This document shows positions 62,601-64,000 of a stretch of 64,000 nt of DNA, piece after piece (within the stretch, counting starts at the first letter, position 1; the number at the start of each line of letters is the position of its first letter). The stretch comes from Lepidostoma basale (lineage: Eukaryota > Arthropoda > Insecta > Trichoptera > Lepidostomatidae), in assembly GCA_022606425.2 (NCBI GenBank), contig JAHDVF020000208.1, forward strand, positions 172,501-236,500, in the 5' to 3' direction. The notes below the pieces were generated by a model. It was not told the origin of the DNA. It ran no database searches and saw only the letters and a program-made list of their open reading frames with translations. The translations under genes were made by a program, and so were the position numbers.

Positions 62601-62902
62601 TGATCAGATGGAACTTGATTCTTTTCGTAACATCAAAATGATGATACTATTACATGTTTTTTTTTAATTGTACGTACAGGTTAGGTTACGTAAGTTGGAA
62701 CCCTCTTACTCTCAGGTGACAAAATATTAATGTATACCTACTTATCAAATGCTTAAGAATACTTAAAAATCTAATCTAATATAATCCGCTTGTATCATAT
62801 TACTGAATGAGTCTCTTTGATATTTTCAGGATTTGTATGAGGATGTGGACTACGGGATTCTCTCCCCCCAGACCAAGATCAAAGTGAAAGTGAACCCCTC
62901 AG
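23519..62902 (+). CDS. NAGA: Alpha-N-acetylgalactosaminidase (GH27), 3'-partial gene
   Basis: A lysosomal retaining glycosidase that removes terminal alpha-linked GalNAc (and more weakly Gal) from glycoproteins and glycolipids. Eight exons give 404 codons. Residues 1-23 form a signal peptide, and the mature protein should begin at LENGL. The catalytic (beta/alpha)8 barrel follows: [14 protein letters not shown] (31-44), NVDDCW (82-87), KLDGC with nucleophile D162, SCSWPVY (192-198), and [13 protein letters not shown] with acid/base D223. [10 protein letters not shown] and LIIGNFGLS then lead into a C-terminal beta-sandwich from about residue 310. Numbering runs six ahead of human NAGA. S194 (human S188) favours GalNAc over Gal; V197 stands where human NAGA has A191 and GLA a Leu. 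N-glycosylation sequons lie at N131, N183 and N207. The start is chosen because a TAG at 23492-23494 closes the frame upstream. The last 15-20 residues lie outside the window. Confidence 0.93.
23778..24090. repeat. 313-bp near-perfect palindrome
   Basis: Arms 23778-23933 and 23935-24090 are reverse complements with one mismatch in 156 and a single-base centre (23934). It lies 90 bases inside NAGA intron 1. The left outer edge resembles 20480-20510 (CGAATCCACAATACAAAG). Confidence 0.95.
24088..24211. repeat. Third, direct copy of the palindrome arm
   Basis: Repeats about 120 bases of the right arm (CAAATAAGTGCAAGGCCTCC to GGGGTGACGATAT) in the same orientation, with about four substitutions. 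Confidence 0.9.
24242..24495 (-). mobile_element. CH chimeric element, copy 3
   Basis: Minus strand: GATCGAAGTGTGCGCGGGAG, ATTGGTGGCGATGAGG, then GGTTAAAGTGTGGCAGTCC and the RTE-A end with GTGATGGTTAGG. It joins at the same point as copy 2. Confidence 0.8.
24540..24718. mobile_element. HH2 inverted-repeat element
   Basis: Both termini are present, and both arms carry cores (ACATTTCGCC at the left, GCAAAACATGTC at the right), which are decayed. Confidence 0.75.
24719..24795 (-). mobile_element. RTE-D-like fragment
   Basis: The minus strand reads [17 protein letters not shown] then TL, the block after the reverse transcriptase palm of RTE elements. Confidence 0.65.
24875..24960 (+). mobile_element. 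RTE-A 3' end
   Basis: GTATGTCAAGATAAAGCAGTG and the ATGGTTAGTTA tail. Confidence 0.7.
24961..26610. other. Intron 1 DNA without recognised gene
   Basis: AT-rich. A 62-bp hairpin at 25408-25470 has arms with CATTTATACTAACT. A 25-bp imperfect direct repeat (AAGTTATGCTACCGCACCC-like) at about 25848 and 26044 flanks 170 bases of less AT-rich sequence and could mark an old insertion. A related single copy is at 18135-18165. Confidence 0.45.
26612..27012 (+). mobile_element. RTE-A copy split by an HH1 insertion
   Basis: ACATGGCATGATCAAATAAA (HDQI codons) ends at 26645 and resumes at 26873 with AAATATTGAATGTCGGCCAC, through the Cys-rich tail ([13 protein letters not shown]). The intervening 227 bp are an HH1 element. 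Confidence 0.85.
26646..26872 (+). mobile_element. HH1, complete 227-bp element with TSD
   Basis: It is flanked by AAATATT duplications (26639-26645 and 26873-26879). It begins CCATTGTTTTGGCCGAAACA, holds a hammerhead-like core at 26770-26813, then GCGTAAAATAAAATACGA, and ends AACAGTTTAAAATC. The core keeps CTGATGA, but stem II has mutated on its 3' side (GGTTTAT) and GAAAC became GAAAT. The intact reading of the interrupted RTE-A gives the exact boundaries. Confidence 0.85.
27090..27320 (-). mobile_element. HH1 element, 5' body plus ribozyme
   Basis: Minus strand: the body with CAAATTGACATAGAAACAAA, then the AAAGATTCGAAAAATCACG segment, the ribozyme core and GCGTAAAATAAAATACAAT. It is longer at the 5' side than the complete copy at 26646. 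Confidence 0.75.
27130..27173 (-). ncRNA. Hammerhead-like ribozyme (HH1), intact core
   Basis: Read on the minus strand: stem I ACAC, CTGATGA, an extra T, stem II GTCAAC / ATAG / GTTGAC, GAAAC, AGCT, GTC, then stem I GCGT. Stem II is six perfect pairs, and stem I has three of four (one C-A mismatch). All canonical core bases are present. Stem III is A-U and C-G closed by AGCT; the eight-base ACAGCTGT is self-complementary. Confidence 0.65.
27350..27400. repeat. (AAT)n microsatellite
   Basis: Run of AATAATAATAATAATAATA-type units. Confidence 0.8.
27520..27845. mobile_element. Inverted pair of HH1 copies
   Basis: A minus-strand HH1 terminus (27570-27630, ATCATAGTGTTTCGGCCAAA) faces a plus copy (27645-27835). 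The plus copy's core at 27740-27775 has CTGGCGA (A6 to G) with a perfect GCTAAC / ATCG / GTTAGC hairpin, GAAAC, AGCT and GTC. Confidence 0.75.
27845..28045. repeat. Inverted-repeat dispersed element
   Basis: ATTTCTATTTTTCTTTTTTA (27847) pairs with the complementary run at 28018-28042. Related single arms are at 30110-30160 and 43240-43285. Confidence 0.55.
28046..28495. other. Intron 1 DNA, nothing recognised
   Basis: AT-rich sequence without exon or shared repeat. Confidence 0.5.
28500..29290 (+). mobile_element. RTE-A copy (subfamily of 6890)
   Basis: Encodes [31 protein letters not shown] and LMYGSEAWS, then a stop where the 6890 copy has W. It continues frameshifted through [15 protein letters not shown] and tail blocks to (GTTA)2. 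It shares the CTSSVSG variant with the copies at 6890 and 31835. Confidence 0.85.
29291..29845. other. Intron 1 DNA, nothing recognised
   Basis: AT-rich sequence without exon or shared repeat. Confidence 0.5.
29846..30045. mobile_element. HH2 inverted-repeat element, complete
   Basis: Termini TTAATACGAATGAATGTTTT and its inverted mate ending ATTCGTATTAA. Both arms carry the core. The right one reads TTGGTAA, a GGC..AGGC hairpin and GAAACATGTC. Confidence 0.85.
30360..30530 (-). mobile_element. J 3' UTR fragment
   Basis: Shares ATCTATTGAGTACAGGTAAA and ACGCATTAGAGATGGTTCGA with 44940-45020 and 10140-10205. Confidence 0.65.
30540..30930 (+). mobile_element. RTE-D C-terminal copy
   Basis: [16 protein letters not shown] then [21 protein letters not shown] and a GIAGRPQ-like block, broken by frameshifts. 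It aligns with 41285-41660. Confidence 0.8.
30935..31065 (+). mobile_element. RTE-A 3' fragment
   Basis: Degenerate [22 protein letters not shown] tail with GGCATAATGGTTGGTTAG. Confidence 0.6.
31074..31150 (+). mobile_element. RTE-E fragment
   Basis: [18 protein letters not shown] then RTF, as at 3120. Confidence 0.7.
31152..31325 (+). mobile_element. HH1 element with ribozyme, 5'-truncated
   Basis: The ribozyme core is followed by GCGATACTTTCAGTG, then an inverted HH1 terminus (AATGTTGAAGTATCATAGTG) at 31268-31315. Confidence 0.75.
31162..31205 (+). ncRNA. Hammerhead-like ribozyme (HH1), intact core
   Basis: CTGATGA (31166-31172), an extra T, stem II GCCAAC / ATCG / GTTGGC (31174-31189), GAAAC (31190-31194), AGCT, then GTC (31199-31201). 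Stem II differs from the copy at 27130 by a T-A to C-G pair swap, a compensatory change. Stem I (ACAC with GCGA) is weaker, with two of four pairs. Confidence 0.65.
31405..31770 (-). mobile_element. RTE-C degenerate copy
   Basis: Minus-strand frames resemble the [19 protein letters not shown], [21 protein letters not shown] and KDGGIAGS blocks of RTE-C. Confidence 0.6.
31835..32330 (+). mobile_element. RTE-A copy
   Basis: [17 protein letters not shown], frameshift, [15 protein letters not shown], a deletion across GRPRKTWH, then [18 protein letters not shown] and [14 protein letters not shown], with a GTTAGTTAG tail. Confidence 0.85.
32331..32730. other. Intron 1 DNA, nothing recognised
   Basis: AT-rich sequence without exon or shared repeat. 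Confidence 0.5.
32735..33200 (+). mobile_element. RTE-A copy
   Basis: [62 protein letters not shown], then a stop, and a (GTTA)3 tail. Confidence 0.85.
33335..33745 (-). mobile_element. HH5 element with ribozyme
   Basis: The ribozyme core lies at 33339-33378. The adjoining body (33418-33740, AGTATCGACCTCCATCGAAC) also accompanies the decayed core at 17500. Confidence 0.65.
33339..33378 (-). ncRNA. Hammerhead-like ribozyme (HH5), intact core
   Basis: Minus strand: stem I TGCC, CTGATGA, AA, stem II CTTGG / GT / CCAAG, C, GAAAC, TA, GTT, then stem I GGCA. Stem I (four pairs) and stem II (five pairs) are perfect and differ in sequence from HH1, HH3 and HH4. The cleavage triplet is GUU in place of GUC, which hammerheads tolerate less well. 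ACTAGT is self-complementary. Confidence 0.6.
33926..34130. repeat. About 42-bp tandem repeat
   Basis: Four to five copies of a unit with TATCTCTCCTATTTTCTTGC and CATTGTGAGAGAGAG. The last copies are shorter. Confidence 0.85.
34255..34345 (+). mobile_element. hAT-like terminal fragment
   Basis: GAAGAGCCGCATTCTAATAG, TCTCGAGCCGCGG and the end CGACCCCTG resemble the 3' ends of hAT (Charlie-type) elements. There is no transposase. Confidence 0.5.
34611..35075 (+). mobile_element. J (Jockey-superfamily) C-terminal copy
   Basis: Open for 154 codons. It encodes [19 protein letters not shown], then [35 protein letters not shown] and a [17 protein letters not shown] block. These follow the reverse transcriptase domain in Jockey-type proteins. 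It passes into the GAGATACAATTAATCC repeat at 35030. Confidence 0.85.
35080..35285 (+). mobile_element. J-associated 3' UTR repeat
   Basis: GAATGGGGAATGTTGTATTA, CCAACCAATGACAGGTCATA and GTCTCTATTGAGATAC, matching one arm of the foldback at 20149-20278. Confidence 0.75.
35286..36300. other. Intron 1 DNA, nothing recognised
   Basis: AT-rich sequence without exon or shared repeat. Confidence 0.5.
36305..36600 (-). mobile_element. J-related non-LTR fragment
   Basis: The minus strand resembles the J tail coding and UTR region (blocks comparable to [15 protein letters not shown] and TSLRSTYFVI), but it is eroded. Confidence 0.45.
36960..37345 (-). mobile_element. RTE-A copy, left arm of exon-2 inverted duplication
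   Basis: Open for 122 codons on the minus strand: [48 protein letters not shown] and [14 protein letters not shown]. It is about 90 percent identical by eye to the plus copy at 38915-39285. Confidence 0.9.
37321..37412. repeat. CATTCGACACTCTATC-type short tandem repeat
   Basis: Repeats of ACACAGACACTCATTCGACA. The reverse-complement array is at 38800-38900. Confidence 0.8.
37430..37605 (-). mobile_element. S-family SINE, minus copy upstream of exon 2
   Basis: Minus strand: TTTGGTCTGGTGTAGAATTC, ATGTCACGAGAATCA, GTAAAGAGCGATTCAAC and an (AAT)n tail at 37425-37440. The tRNA head is missing. Confidence 0.8.
37718..37892 (+). CDS. NAGA: NAGA exon 2
   Basis: 175 bases between CACTTTCAG and GTGAGT. 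It completes codon 57 and encodes [17 protein letters not shown] to [11 protein letters not shown] (57-115), including NVDDCW (82-87) of the active-site wall. It is isolated by introns of 14 and 20 kb and bracketed by inverted repeats. Confidence 0.95.
37935..38100 (-). mobile_element. RTE-C 3' fragment
   Basis: The minus strand resembles the [17 protein letters not shown] end found in RTE-C copies. Confidence 0.5.
38178..38430 (+). mobile_element. S-family SINE, full-length plus copy downstream of exon 2
   Basis: tRNA-like head GGCCGAGTGGTAAG with B box GGGATCGATTCCC, the body, ATGTCACGAAAATCA, the 3' end GTAAAGAGCGATTCAAC and an (AAT)n tail. About 250 bp. Confidence 0.85.
38497..38665. mobile_element. 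HH2 element
   Basis: Carries ATTTGGTAATGCCGTAGC and GAAACATGTCATTTTC; the left core is eroded. Confidence 0.7.
38725..39290 (+). mobile_element. RTE-A copy, right arm of exon-2 inverted duplication
   Basis: A 60-bp block (minus AGGTTCAGCTCTAATGGCTA) and a GTGTCGAATGA array (38800-38900) precede [33 protein letters not shown] and a (GTTA)5 tail. Confidence 0.9.
39291..39735. other. Intron 2 DNA, nothing recognised
   Basis: AT-rich sequence without exon or shared repeat. Confidence 0.5.
39740..39960 (-). mobile_element. RTE-C fragment
   Basis: The minus strand matches the [18 protein letters not shown] block and a [15 protein letters not shown] segment, frameshifted. Confidence 0.65.
40088..40178 (+). 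mobile_element. HH2 right half
   Basis: ATTTGATAATGCCGAAGC, then GGCGAAGCATGTCACTACC and the AACTTCTAAAAAGC terminus. Confidence 0.65.
40335..40514. mobile_element. HH2 element with internal 23-bp tandem repeat
   Basis: The left arm is complete (AATGACATGTTTCGCCC). At the right, TTTTGATAATGCCTTAGAAA occurs three times in tandem before the element is cut by an RTE-A fragment. Confidence 0.7.
40515..40670 (+). mobile_element. RTE-A 3' fragment
   Basis: Encodes [25 protein letters not shown] sequence and ends GCGCGATGGTTTGTTTG. Confidence 0.75.
40671..41000. other. Intron 2 DNA; possible hammerhead remnant
   Basis: Around 40705-40740 the minus strand has ACTGTAGTCCGAAACGCGTGAG, whose GAAAC and ACGCGT recall the HH cores. 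No CTGANGA can be placed. Confidence 0.35.
41005..41215 (+). mobile_element. RTE-A eroded fragment
   Basis: [15 protein letters not shown], then [10 protein letters not shown], with frame loss. Confidence 0.65.
41230..41665 (+). mobile_element. RTE-D C-terminal copy
   Basis: [56 protein letters not shown] and [18 protein letters not shown], open for 139 codons. It ends GGAGGCCTTTGTTCAGGAG then AAGAAGAAGAAGA. Confidence 0.9.
41702..42068. mobile_element. hAT-like non-autonomous element
   Basis: The left end AGTGGTTCCCAATTTTC is opposite the right end TTAGGAACCAC. An inner inverted pair surrounds TTTTTTAGCTCAACGGCGAT and TCGCTGTTGAGCTAAAAAAA. About 365 bp, with no frame. I see no clear 8-bp duplication. 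Confidence 0.65.
42264..42762 (+). mobile_element. RTE reverse transcriptase palm fragment
   Basis: Reads [19 protein letters not shown], then [17 protein letters not shown] (catalytic FADD), [12 protein letters not shown] and [10 protein letters not shown]. It is the only reverse transcriptase catalytic centre in the window and is cut at both ends. Confidence 0.9.
42925..43078 (+). mobile_element. RTE-A eroded fragment
   Basis: [19 protein letters not shown] then a CGANESVIN block. Confidence 0.7.
43079..43210 (-). mobile_element. J 3' end
   Basis: AATCAAATCAAATCAGTTTA tail, then ATCTATTGATAACAGGTAAA and ACCAGGAACGCATGACAG. Confidence 0.75.
43378..43525 (-). mobile_element. HH3 element with ribozyme
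   Basis: Starts AAGGCGTTAACACTGTGGAA, the same edge as HH4, and contains the core at 43458-43502. Confidence 0.75.
43458..43502 (-). ncRNA. Hammerhead-like ribozyme (HH3), one core change
   Basis: Minus strand: stem I TTCTC, CCGATGA, an extra T, stem II GAAGG / TGCAAAC / CCTTC, GAAAC, AT, GTC, then stem I GAGAA. Both stems are five perfect pairs. The single core deviation is U4 to C, which should weaken or stop cleavage. Confidence 0.55.
43526..44205. other. Intron 2 DNA, nothing recognised
   Basis: AT-rich, with a less AT-rich patch at 43790-43960 that has no open frame of note. Confidence 0.45.
44210..44515 (-). mobile_element. RTE-A 3' copy
   Basis: Minus: [34 protein letters not shown] and [14 protein letters not shown]. 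There is no GTTA tail; the 3' end is at AACAACAAACC. Confidence 0.8.
44518..44592 (-). mobile_element. HH1 terminus
   Basis: AACAGTTAATAATGTTGAAA and GTGTTTCCGCCAAAACAATG. Confidence 0.65.
44888..45140 (-). mobile_element. J 3' end
   Basis: AATCAAATCAAATCAAATCA tail followed by 230 bp matching the UTR at 10100-10320. Confidence 0.8.
45210..45310 (+). mobile_element. HH3 copy with decayed core
   Basis: ATGAAGGTGTAAAGCCTTCG then TAACATGTCACG. CTGATGA reads CTCGATTA, and GAAAC became GTAAC. Confidence 0.6.
45311..45780. other. Intron 2 DNA, nothing recognised
   Basis: AT-rich sequence without exon or shared repeat. Confidence 0.5.
45786..46048. mobile_element. piggyBac-like MITE with TTAA duplications
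   Basis: A perfect 24-bp terminal inverted repeat begins AGGCGGGCCACACTGTG. TTAA flanks both ends (45782-45785 and 46049-46052). 263 bp, no coding capacity. The TTAA target suggests piggyBac mobilisation. Confidence 0.8.
46085..46195 (+). mobile_element. HH1 terminus
   Basis: GTCCATTGTTTTGGCCGAAA, then TTTAACATTATAAACTG and TGTATCACAATTGTATT. Confidence 0.65.
46404..46447 (-). ncRNA. Hammerhead-like ribozyme (HH3), two core or stem changes
   Basis: Minus: TTCTC, CCGATGA, T, GAAGG / TGTAAG / CCTTC, GAAAC, AT, GTC, CAGAA. U4 is C, and the first stem I pair is disrupted. Confidence 0.45.
46538..46584 (-). ncRNA. Hammerhead-like ribozyme (HH3), intact core
   Basis: Minus: stem I TTTCTC, CTGATGA, an extra T, GAAGG / TGTAAAG / CCTAC, GAAAC, AC, GTC, stem I GAGAAA. 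Stem I is six perfect pairs. Stem II has one A-A mismatch. Every core base is canonical, so this is the best HH3 candidate for self-cleavage. Confidence 0.65.
46700..47440 (+). mobile_element. L2/CR1-like C-terminal copy
   Basis: Open for about 180 codons: [20 protein letters not shown], then [38 protein letters not shown] and [14 protein letters not shown]. This AWNSLP..L / FK..LKTHLF ending is typical of CR1/L2 elements. The 3' UTR ends GGCGCTTTATAAATTATCC and an ATT-repeat tail. Confidence 0.9.
47545..47730 (-). mobile_element. RTE-A 3' fragment
   Basis: The minus strand has an [24 protein letters not shown] tail and an ACTAACTATTATGCTGTC end. Confidence 0.7.
47735..48155 (+). mobile_element. 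RTE-B C-terminal copy
   Basis: Frameshifted [17 protein letters not shown], then [38 protein letters not shown] and [12 protein letters not shown]. It parallels 50700-51065. Confidence 0.85.
48395..48680 (-). mobile_element. RTE-C C-terminal copy
   Basis: Minus: [39 protein letters not shown] and an upstream [16 protein letters not shown] block. Confidence 0.8.
48745..49050. mobile_element. Two RTE-A 3' ends, tail outwards
   Basis: A minus fragment (48745-48955, [21 protein letters not shown]) abuts a plus fragment (48957-49045, [17 protein letters not shown]). It forms a short inverted pair. Confidence 0.65.
49325..49812 (+). mobile_element. RTE-E C-terminal copy
   Basis: [39 protein letters not shown] and [16 protein letters not shown]. 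The frame is then shifted through [14 protein letters not shown] to IANVGGT. Confidence 0.85.
49985..50275 (-). mobile_element. RTE-A 5' side fragment
   Basis: Minus: a [20 protein letters not shown] start, [18 protein letters not shown] and a duplicated IYDRIPNEE segment. Confidence 0.7.
50460..50620. mobile_element. Eroded HH2-like element
   Basis: ACATGTTTTCCTCACTGAGGC then AAAACGTGT and CTAAGGCATTATCAAAT. Only partial similarity to HH2. Confidence 0.4.
50660..51100 (+). mobile_element. RTE-B C-terminal copy
   Basis: Open for 105 codons: [58 protein letters not shown] and [11 protein letters not shown]. It ends in AATCCCAGGATTGAA. Confidence 0.88.
51255..51840 (+). mobile_element. L2/CR1-like copy inside the foldback
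   Basis: [34 protein letters not shown], [19 protein letters not shown] and LKTHLF with frameshifts. It ends GGCGCTATACAAATTAGCC and ATTATTATTATTTA. Confidence 0.85.
52150..52745 (-). mobile_element. RTE-A copy with intact 183-codon frame
   Basis: Minus: [100 protein letters not shown] and [14 protein letters not shown]. The frame is undamaged to the stop, so this is the youngest-looking RTE-A copy here. It lacks the endonuclease and palm, and the (GTTA)n tail is replaced by an AACAAACAAACAAA-type end. Confidence 0.92.
53046..53760. other. Intron 2 DNA, nothing recognised
   Basis: A moderately complex patch at 53090-53480 has no spliceable frame that I can support; the rest is AT-rich. Confidence 0.45.
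53765..54145 (-). mobile_element. RTE-A copy, left half of head-to-head pair
   Basis: (TTAG)3 tail at 53768-53785. Minus: [34 protein letters not shown] (deletion) and the Cys-rich tail. Confidence 0.85.
54146..54605 (+). mobile_element. RTE-A copy, right half of head-to-head pair
   Basis: [45 protein letters not shown]-like, [18 protein letters not shown] and [13 protein letters not shown]. The two copies pair over about 370 bp. Confidence 0.85.
54606..55080. other. Intron 2 DNA, nothing recognised
   Basis: AT-rich sequence without exon or shared repeat. Confidence 0.5.
55085..55790 (-). mobile_element. RTE-B copy with 197-codon frame
   Basis: Minus: [97 protein letters not shown] and [18 protein letters not shown]. 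It covers the reverse transcriptase end and the RNA-binding-like C-terminus. No catalytic palm. Confidence 0.9.
55960..56320 (-). mobile_element. RTE-C C-terminal copy
   Basis: Minus: [39 protein letters not shown] and [17 protein letters not shown]. The upstream [21 protein letters not shown] block ends at 56300. Confidence 0.88.
56321..56825. other. Intron 2 DNA, nothing recognised
   Basis: No exon or shared repeat found. Confidence 0.45.
56830..57430 (-). mobile_element. RTE-A copy
   Basis: Minus: [59 protein letters not shown] and [13 protein letters not shown]. The tail is frameshifted. Same subfamily as 52150. Confidence 0.88.
57545..57700 (+). mobile_element. RTE-A tail fused to a dispersed repeat
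   Basis: ATGAAAGAGCTGAAACGGTT and GGATGTAGGTGCCAAAAT also occur at 17600-17640. Here they run into RACHNV*MLRKREICQE-type RTE-A codons. Confidence 0.55.
57955..58140 (+). mobile_element. RTE-type C-terminal fragment, unassigned
   Basis: GRPRLRR-type then MNWERVSS, a segment like NREKVVGEAKVRYG, as in the ends of several RTE-like proteins. Eroded. Confidence 0.4.
58259..58352 (+). CDS. NAGA: NAGA exon 3
   Basis: 94 bases between TTCCACAG and GTATTT. Encodes [19 protein letters not shown] and [12 protein letters not shown] (116-146) plus the first base of D147. Sequon N131. [12 protein letters not shown] is the conserved fourth-strand region of GH27. Confidence 0.95.
58360..58900 (-). mobile_element. 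RTE-C copy filling intron 3
   Basis: Minus-strand traces of the [20 protein letters not shown] and [20 protein letters not shown] blocks, then C-rich 3' flanking DNA at 58700-58860. It makes up most of the 627-bp intron. Confidence 0.55.
58980..59155 (+). CDS. NAGA: NAGA exon 4 (nucleophile exon)
   Basis: 176 bases between ATAATCTAG and GTACGA. Encodes [19 protein letters not shown] to [14 protein letters not shown] (147-205), with nucleophile D162, sequon N183 and the specificity loop S194/V197. The acceptor has no polypyrimidine tract to speak of. Confidence 0.95.
59156..59735. other. NAGA intron 4
   Basis: 580 bp; no repeat or RNA gene recognised. Confidence 0.7.
59736..59897 (+). CDS. 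NAGA: NAGA exon 5 (acid/base exon)
   Basis: 162 bases between TCTTGCAG and GTAATC, phase 0 at both ends. Encodes [18 protein letters not shown], then [16 protein letters not shown] and [10 protein letters not shown] (206-259). Carries R219 and acid/base D223, matching human R213 and D217. Confidence 0.95.
59898..60647 (-). mobile_element. NAGA intron 5 with RTE-A fragment
   Basis: 750-bp intron. At 60330-60590 on the minus strand it holds [20 protein letters not shown] and [14 protein letters not shown], an RTE-A piece without its 3' end. Confidence 0.85.
60648..60845 (+). CDS. NAGA: NAGA exon 6
   Basis: 198 bases between TATTCCAG and GTATGA, phase 0. Encodes [20 protein letters not shown], then [19 protein letters not shown] and [16 protein letters not shown] (260-325), the last barrel strands. 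Confidence 0.95.
60890..61600 (-). mobile_element. RTE-E copy in intron 6
   Basis: Minus: the IANVGGT-type 3' end at 60895, the NLYNISLVHSEC-like and [16 protein letters not shown] blocks, then the EIKCTSCS / [16 protein letters not shown] region and the start of the variable region to 61590. Degenerate. Confidence 0.7.
61630..61920 (-). mobile_element. RTE-D-like fragment in intron 6
   Basis: Minus: a [21 protein letters not shown] block, [15 protein letters not shown] and [17 protein letters not shown], as in RTE GRP..RW.DD endings. Confidence 0.55.
61948..62080 (+). mobile_element. Possible pogo/Tigger-like terminus
   Basis: CAGTAGAACCTGGATAATTG and repeated TAATTGGAA units resemble pogo-like terminal repeats. 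No opposite end was found before exon 7. Confidence 0.4.
62173..62337 (+). CDS. NAGA: NAGA exon 7
   Basis: 165 bases after ATATTTCAG, phase 0. Encodes [37 protein letters not shown] and [12 protein letters not shown] (326-380), part of the beta-sandwich. The donor is GAG followed by GTTGGT, weak for position 3. A better-looking GTAATC donor lies four bases later but would bring an early stop. Confidence 0.92.
62830..62902 (+). CDS. NAGA: NAGA exon 8, last exon in window
   Basis: 73 bases between TATTTTCAG and GTAGAA. Encodes [18 protein letters not shown] and VKVNPS plus the first base of the next codon (Gly if it follows the family). The final exon is not found up to 64000. Confidence 0.92.
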
Positions 62903-63059
62903 GTAGAACGTGTTTAGCCAATTTTTTAATACCCTTTTAATACATTCACAGGATCAAATACCCTTACATAAACGGTGTTGATATTGTACCAATGTCAACA
63001 CTCGTGTGTATCTTATTACCAGATTATGTCTCAAAATGGCTGAGAGTGAGATTGGTAAT

Positions 63060-63300
63060 AGACACATGGACTTTTTATCCACAAGGCACACTGGGCACTG
63101 AGCCTAGAGCCTATGAACCTAAAAAGACAATATGAACCTACAAAGAGCCTACGAACCGACAAAGGGCCTATGAACCTACAAAGGGCCTATGAACCTACAA
63201 AGGGCCTATGAACCTACAAAAGGTCTATGAACCTACAAAGGGCCTATGAACCTACAAAGCGCCTACGAACCTATAAAGGGTCTATGAACCTAGGGCATAG
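63060..63300. repeat. 19-bp tandem repeat, GGGCCTATGAACCTACAAA
   Basis: About ten copies, some shortened, in intron 8. A short array of the same unit recurs at 63535-63575, preceded in both places by TTATCCACAAGGCACA. Confidence 0.9.
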
Positions 63301-63454
63301 AAAAGTCTGAAAATGAAATTTTCAAAGGAAATTATGACGTGAACAATACAAAATACTAAATAAATTTATTTAGGTTTTCACAGATAATACACTTTATTTT
63401 ATTTTAAAAAAACACAGACACATATTAAATTATACAATAAGCATTGCAATTACA

Positions 63455-63575
63455 GATTATGTCTCAAAACAGTTGAGGAGTGAGTTCCGCAATAGACACA
63501 GAGCCTTCTTATCCACAAGGCACATTGGGCACTGTGCTTAGGGCCTATGAACCTACAAAGGGCCCACAAACCTAA
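63455..63575. repeat. Second copy of the 63015-63120 block
   Basis: AGATTATGTCTCAAAA, TTATCCACAAGGCACATTGG and GGGCCTATGAACCTACAAA repeat the earlier block about 430 bases downstream. The pair looks like one element duplicated in tandem. Confidence 0.75.
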
Positions 63576-63915
63576 AAATAACCTTTTGTAATACATTTTT
63601 AAAGTTATTAGTTAAATTATATTAACTTTGCAAACCTTTACGTAGATTACAATATAAATCAATATCTTCCGATGTCATCTATCACATTGAATAGTTTTCG
63701 AAACAATAGTGTTAAGAATATAAGTCAGGGTTGCCTTCTGTTGATTTGCAGATAATTTATCAAAATAGTTACGAAAAATAATATTCAATTTTTGAACTTG
63801 TTCCATATGAAAAGGTAAATTCTTAAAGCAATATTTAAATTTAAAAAGCTTTTTATCATGCCTTGACACAGATTTACTAATAAAAAAATATGTTCCTAAA
63901 TTGATGGGGCCTTGG
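63576..63915. other. Intron 8 DNA, nothing recognised
   Basis: AT-rich sequence without exon or shared repeat. No match to the expected NAGA C-terminal codons. Confidence 0.5.
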
Positions 63916-63917
63916 AA

Positions 63918-64000
63918 TCCAGTCTTCCTCTATTTACATTGTTAACATATACTTTCTTTATCATTCTTTCTTCATTCATTGTTTCAACGTGTCTAAACCA
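63918..64000 (-). mobile_element. RTE-A fragment running off the window
   Basis: GTTAACATATACTTTCTTTA and ATTCTTTCTTCATTCATTG are the minus-strand [14 protein letters not shown] / MNEER region. Confidence 0.7.

Noticed and set aside
23519..62902. Alpha-galactosidase A (GLA) instead of NAGA
   Set aside because: The loop has SCSWP with Ser where GLA has Glu (SCEWP), and [13 protein letters not shown] is closer to NAGA. GLA activity cannot be excluded because V197 is unusual.

Overview
The window is AT-rich, intron-rich animal DNA, most likely from an insect and plausibly a moth or butterfly. The reasons are one host gene with consensus GT..AG introns, many 5'-truncated RTE-clade retrotransposon copies, a mariner remnant, tRNA-derived SINEs, and several families of short terminal-inverted-repeat elements. 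The order is inferred from this repeat spectrum, not proven.

Host genes. One gene is clear: a glycoside hydrolase family 27 enzyme, best called lysosomal alpha-N-acetylgalactosaminidase (NAGA type). It lies on the + strand in eight exons (23519-23688, 37718-37892, 58259-58352, 58980-59155, 59736-59897, 60648-60845, 62173-62337, 62830-62902). All splice phases agree, giving 404 codons plus one base. The last 15-20 residues lie beyond the window. Introns 1 and 2 are 14 kb and 20 kb, swollen by repeats; the others are 0.5-1.3 kb. Just upstream, two small + strand exons (9111-9212 and 23266-23325) join in phase and look like the 3' end of an unrecognised gene ending about 190 bases before the NAGA start codon. 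Nothing else looks like a host gene.

Repeats make up most of the rest. Local names used below: RTE-A is the dominant family (over 25 fragments; protein motif [11 protein letters not shown], a Cys-rich tail, and a (GTTA)n 3' end). RTE-B, C, D and E are other RTE-like families known here mainly from their C-terminal coding ends. J is a Jockey-superfamily element with a GATTT-repeat tail. L2 is a CR1/L2-like element with an (ATT)n tail. S is a tRNA-derived SINE. CH is a chimeric element carrying the RTE-A 3' end. HH1 to HH5 are short elements that carry hammerhead-ribozyme-like cores. There are also hAT-, piggyBac-, mariner- and possibly pogo-type DNA elements, and several minisatellites.

The most unusual content is the HH set. 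Five element families share the type I hammerhead layout: stem I, CUGANGA, stem II hairpin, GAAA, a very short self-complementary stem III, then GUC or GUU, then stem I. Stem I and stem II sequences differ between families yet stay complementary, and within HH1 stem II shows compensatory changes. Many copies are arranged head to head as palindromes. Also notable are an inverted duplication that brackets NAGA exon 2, a near-perfect 313-bp palindrome in intron 1, a foldback element with two identical 130-bp arms, and a mobile chimera that borrows the RTE-A 3' end.
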